This document shows positions 61,277-64,000 of a stretch of 64,000 nt of DNA, piece after piece (the stretch's first letter is position 1; each line of letters opens with the position of its first letter). The stretch covers positions 89,400 through 153,399 of the forward strand of contig NZ_LRFC01000012.1 of assembly GCF_001619875.1 (NCBI RefSeq). The letters run 5' to 3'. Made by a program: the position numbers and the translations under genes. The notes beneath the pieces were generated by a model. That model worked only from the letters and a program-made list of their open reading frames with translations, searched no databases and was not told where the DNA came from. The stretch comes from Fictibacillus phosphorivorans. Its GTDB lineage: Bacteria; Bacillota; Bacilli; Bacillales; Fictibacillaceae.

Positions 61277-62152
61277 ATGATAGATTTTGAATGGTACCGG
61301 AGTTTTATCAGCATTTATAAACACCGCTCAGTTTCTGCGGCAGCGAAAGCAAGGATTTTAACACAGCCTGCGATGAGTCAGCATCTTGCGGCATTAGAAG
61401 CAGAAATTGGCGAACCATTGTTTATTCGAGCTCCGCGTAAAATGGTACCTACTGACAAAGGAAAAGAATTATATACAAAAATTGTTCCGCTCATCGAGAA
61501 CTTAGAGAATACAACACTTGAAATGCTTCATAGTTCCTCCAGTAAAGGACTGGCCCCAGTGATCCGTATTGGATCGCCAGCTGAGTATTTTACAAAGCGT
61601 GCTCTTTCAAGTATTCAACATTTAGAAATTCGTTTTTTAGCCCAGTTCGATGTGGCAAGTATATTACTAGAAAAACTTGAAAAAGATGAAGTGGATCTGA
61701 TTTTGACTACTCAGAAATCACAGCATCAAGGGATTGAGTATAGAAAGCTTGAAGTTGAAGTGTTTGTTGCTACGGCTCCTCCTGAGTATGAAACAGATGC
61801 GAAAAATGCTGAGGAGATTGAACAATGGCTGTTAAGTCAAAAGTGGCTAAGCTATGGGTTGGAACTTCCGATCATTAGAAGGTATTGGCGAGAACATTTT
61901 AATAAGCGGCCGGATTTTCAGCCGTGGCATGTTATTCCTGATTTAAGATCTATTTTAGAAGGTGTGGAAAATGGACTGGGAATGAGCATTTTGCCCACCT
62001 ACTTATTAGAAAAATCGGTCCAAGAGAATAAGGTCAAAGTAATGTTCCCAGAGCTTACGGCAGAGAACACGATCTATGCAGCATATAAAGTAGATCATAA
62101 AAATAATCCCATCTTGGAAAAAGTATTAGACGCATTTAAGCTGAATAACTAG
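61277..62152 (+). CDS. LysR-family transcriptional regulator
   Basis: A 291-residue LysR regulator. The N-terminal HTH is FISIYKHRSVSAAAKARILTQPAMSQHLAALEAEIGEPLFIR, followed by the coinducer domain (PVIRIGSPAEYF, GLGMSILPTYLLE). Its target may be the preceding ABM monooxygenase and DJ-1 genes, which are on the same strand rather than divergent. GGGGG ribosome site. Inducer unknown. Confidence 0.87.
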   Translation: MIDFEWYRSFISIYKHRSVSAAAKARILTQPAMSQHLAALEAEIGEPLFIRAPRKMVPTDKGKELYTKIVPLIENLENTTLEMLHSSSSKGLAPVIRIGSPAEYFTKRALSSIQHLEIRFLAQFDVASILLEKLEKDEVDLILTTQKSQHQGIEYRKLEVEVFVATAPPEYETDAKNAEEIEQWLLSQKWLSYGLELPIIRRYWREHFNKRPDFQPWHVIPDLRSILEGVENGLGMSILPTYLLEKSVQENKVKVMFPELTAENTIYAAYKVDHKNNPILEKVLDAFKLNN

Positions 62153-62205
62153 TGTAAAGTGAAGTCCTTTGTGTAAACTAGTTAGTAAAAATGGAGGACG
62201 AAATC

Positions 62206-62940
62206 ATGAAACTGACGGTTTTAGGTTATTGGGGAGGTTACCCTGCAAAAGGTGAAGCAACATCCGGATATCTCTTGCAAAGTGATGGATTCAATCTGCT
62301 TATTGATTGTGGAAGCGGGGTGCTCTCCCAGCTGCAAAACTACATCAAGCCAGAAAAACTGGATGCTGTTATTTTGTCACATTATCATGCAGATCATGTT
62401 GCTGATATTGGTGTGCTTCAATATAGCCGACTCATCCAGTCATTTTTGCAAAAAGGGATAAAGACACTGCCTATCTACGGGCACACAAAGGATGAAGGAA
62501 GTTTTCAATCGCTTACACATGGGACGCACACGAAGGGGATTTCGTATGACCCAGAAGGAGAGCTGAAGGTTGGGCCATTTACGATTACATTTCAACTTAC
62601 AAAGCATGCGGTTGTTTGCTATGCGATGCGTATAACTGATGGGAAATCAACGCTTGTTTATACGGCCGATACTGCACTGATCCCTGAACTGGTCCCATTC
62701 AGCAGAAATGCAGACTTGCTGATTGCGGAATGCAACTTCTATAAAGGCATGGATGGAAGCGGTCCTGGCCACATGACATCAGAAGACTGCGGAAAGCTTG
62801 CTCAGCAATCAGAAGCTCATCAGCTGCTCCTCACACATCTTCCTCATTTTGGTCAGTTATCACAGCTTGTCACAGAGGCAAAAGAGGTGTATAACAATAA
62901 AGTGGAGCTTGCCTCTTCCGGCTGGACGTGGGGAGCTTAA
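62206..62940 (+). CDS. yhfI: Metallo-beta-lactamase-fold hydrolase YhfI
   Basis: A 244-residue MBL-fold hydrolase matching YhfI in length: VLGYWGGYPAKGEATSGYLL at the N-terminus, the metal motif LSHYHADHVADIG, VYTADTA, and LLTHLPHFG at the C-terminus. It resembles RNase Z-type and CAMP phosphodiesterase-like hydrolases; substrate unknown. ATG 62206 follows GGAGG. It lies directly before lplJ as in B. subtilis. Confidence 0.9.
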   Translation: MKLTVLGYWGGYPAKGEATSGYLLQSDGFNLLIDCGSGVLSQLQNYIKPEKLDAVILSHYHADHVADIGVLQYSRLIQSFLQKGIKTLPIYGHTKDEGSFQSLTHGTHTKGISYDPEGELKVGPFTITFQLTKHAVVCYAMRITDGKSTLVYTADTALIPELVPFSRNADLLIAECNFYKGMDGSGPGHMTSEDCGKLAQQSEAHQLLLTHLPHFGQLSQLVTEAKEVYNNKVELASSGWTWGA

Positions 62941-62967
62941 AGATAGGGACTGAAAGAGGAGAAAACT

Positions 62968-63957
62968 ATGCTTTTTATTGATAATGAAAATATTACAGAC
63001 CCAAGAGTGAATCTGGCAATCGAAGAGTTCGCTTTGAAACATTTAGACATCAATGAAACGTATTTGCTTTTTTATATAAATGAACCATCGATCATCATCG
63101 GCAAGAATCAAAATACGGTAGAAGAGATCAACGCAGACTATGTTCGCGAAGAAGGTATTCATGTCGTTCGCCGTTTATCAGGCGGTGGTGCTGTTTATCA
63201 TGATCTAGGTAATCTTAACTTCAGCTTTATCACAAAGGATGATGGAAACTCGTTTCATGATTTCAAGAAGTTCACTGACCCTGTTGTAAAAGCGCTGAAA
63301 AAACTGGGCGTGAATGCTGAATTAAGCGGACGCAATGATATTTTAGCTGATGGGAAAAAGATTTCGGGTAACGCACAGTTTTCAACGAAGGGCCGTATGT
63401 TCAGTCATGGAACACTTCTTTTTGATTCTGAAATCGAGAATGTCGTTTCTGCTCTTAACGTTCGTATGGACAAGATCGAGTCAAAGGGTATCAAATCCAT
63501 CCGCAGCCGTGTTACGAATATTCGTGAACACTTAGCGGAAGATATGACGATGGAAGAGTTTAAACAAACGCTTCTTGCTTACCTATTTGAAGAGTTAGAA
63601 TCTGTGCCGAAATATGAGCTAACTGAAAAAGACTGGGAAGAAATTCGCAAGATCTCTAGAGAGCGCTATGCGAACTGGGACTGGAACTATGGAAAGTCCC
63701 CGAAGTTTAATGTTGAGCTATCCAACCGATTTGCGGCAGGATCAGTTGATATCCGCCTTCACATCGTAAAAGGAATCATTCAAGAAAGTAAGATCTTCGG
63801 AGACTTCTTTGGAGTTGGCGATGTATCTGATATCGAAAAAAAGCTGAACGGTGTGCGTTATGACCGTCAAGCGATTGAGAATGTGCTAGAAGATGTCAAT
63901 TTGGAGCACTATTTTGGCAACGTATCACGCCAGGAGTTTCTTGATCTTCTATATTAA
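62968..63957 (+). CDS. lplJ: Lipoate-protein ligase LplJ
   Basis: A 329-residue ligase that activates lipoate with ATP and attaches it to lipoyl domains. The lipoate-binding loop is RRLSGGGAVYHDLGNLNFSF, the motif SGRNDILADGKKISGNAQF carries the catalytic lysine, and a C-terminal accessory domain (residues ~245-329) follows. AAAGAGGAG precedes the ATG. Same neighbour as in B. subtilis yhfI-yhfJ(lplJ). Confidence 0.95.
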   Translation: MLFIDNENITDPRVNLAIEEFALKHLDINETYLLFYINEPSIIIGKNQNTVEEINADYVREEGIHVVRRLSGGGAVYHDLGNLNFSFITKDDGNSFHDFKKFTDPVVKALKKLGVNAELSGRNDILADGKKISGNAQFSTKGRMFSHGTLLFDSEIENVVSALNVRMDKIESKGIKSIRSRVTNIREHLAEDMTMEEFKQTLLAYLFEELESVPKYELTEKDWEEIRKISRERYANWDWNYGKSPKFNVELSNRFAAGSVDIRLHIVKGIIQESKIFGDFFGVGDVSDIEKKLNGVRYDRQAIENVLEDVNLEHYFGNVSRQEFLDLLY

Positions 63958-63969
63958 TAATAAATGATT

Positions 63970-63996
63970 GAAAACCGCCTCTAATGGCGGTTTTTG
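63970..63996 (+). terminator. Terminator of lplJ
   Basis: AAAACCGCC, loop TCTAAT, GGCGGTTTTTG. Confidence 0.9.
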
Positions 63997-64000
63997 TTTT

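Overview
The window is a low-GC Firmicute chromosome segment from an aerobic, endospore-forming member of the Bacillaceae. Gene order follows the Bacillus subtilis yhe/yha/yhg/yhf region over most of its length, but with insertions, losses and abundant intergenic repeats not expected in B. subtilis. The sporulation genes (alpha/beta SASP, YhaL, two YjcZ-type peptides, Hpr/ScoC, a KinB-like kinase, PbpF) and the repeat content suggest Fictibacillus or a close relative; that genus call is inference. No tRNA, rRNA, IS element, prophage or CRISPR array was seen.

Layout. 1-0.9 kb: edge of an ArsR regulator, an SASP gene, a zinc-ribbon protein. 0.9-5.1 kb (minus): an amino-acid ABC permease plus binding protein without ATPase, the MsmX-type sugar ATPase, and a PucR/CdaR-type regulator (YxkF). 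5.2-9.2 kb: polysaccharide deacetylase with a doubtful start, PP-loop ATPase, YheB, YheA, HAD phosphatase. 9.5-14.2 kb: DhaS aldehyde dehydrogenase, GNAT and YhzD, YhaQP exporter. 14.5-21.8 kb: DNA repair pair YhaO-YhaN behind a LexA-like box, then a CssRS-like secretion-stress pair set between yhaN and yhaM. 22.5-33.7 kb: MFS transporter, YhaL, PrsA, YjcZ peptides, YhaI, Hpr, YhaH, TrpP with a TRAP-type leader, SerC, Hit, and EcsC. EcsA and EcsB are missing between Hit and EcsC, where a decayed FAD-oxidoreductase relic lies instead. 33.9-39 kb: DUF3243 protein, PAP2 phosphatase, lipid kinase, HmoB, PbpF. 39.2-42.4 kb: a large secreted M36 metalloprotease. 42.8-50.7 kb: hemE-hemH-hemY, KinB-like kinase, YhgD, YhgE. 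50.9-54.6 kb: compatible-solute ABC transporter with a fused permease/binding protein, and a lone amino-acid ABC ATPase. 54.8-59.5 kb: LacI regulator and an MdxEFG-like sugar importer with cre sites. 59.6-64 kb: His-rich YmaF, DJ-1/PfpI, ABM monooxygenase, LysR, YhfI and LplJ.

Functional links. The sugar importer has no ATPase of its own, and MsmX at 2.6-3.7 kb is the obvious partner; both carry cre-like boxes. Protein-export quality control (PrsA, CssRS-like pair), its protease regulator (Hpr) and a large secreted protease share the window. Heme is made by HemE/H/Y (coproporphyrin-dependent route) and broken down by HmoB nearby.

The most unusual feature is intergenic. Six short arrays with units of about 21 bp (one is 20 bp) occupy gaps between genes. 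Two share one unit in opposite orientation; the others have unrelated units, yet the period stays near two helical turns. A second, GC-rich family occurs six times in nested lengths (about 56 to 265 bp) whose arms are imperfect inverted repeats.
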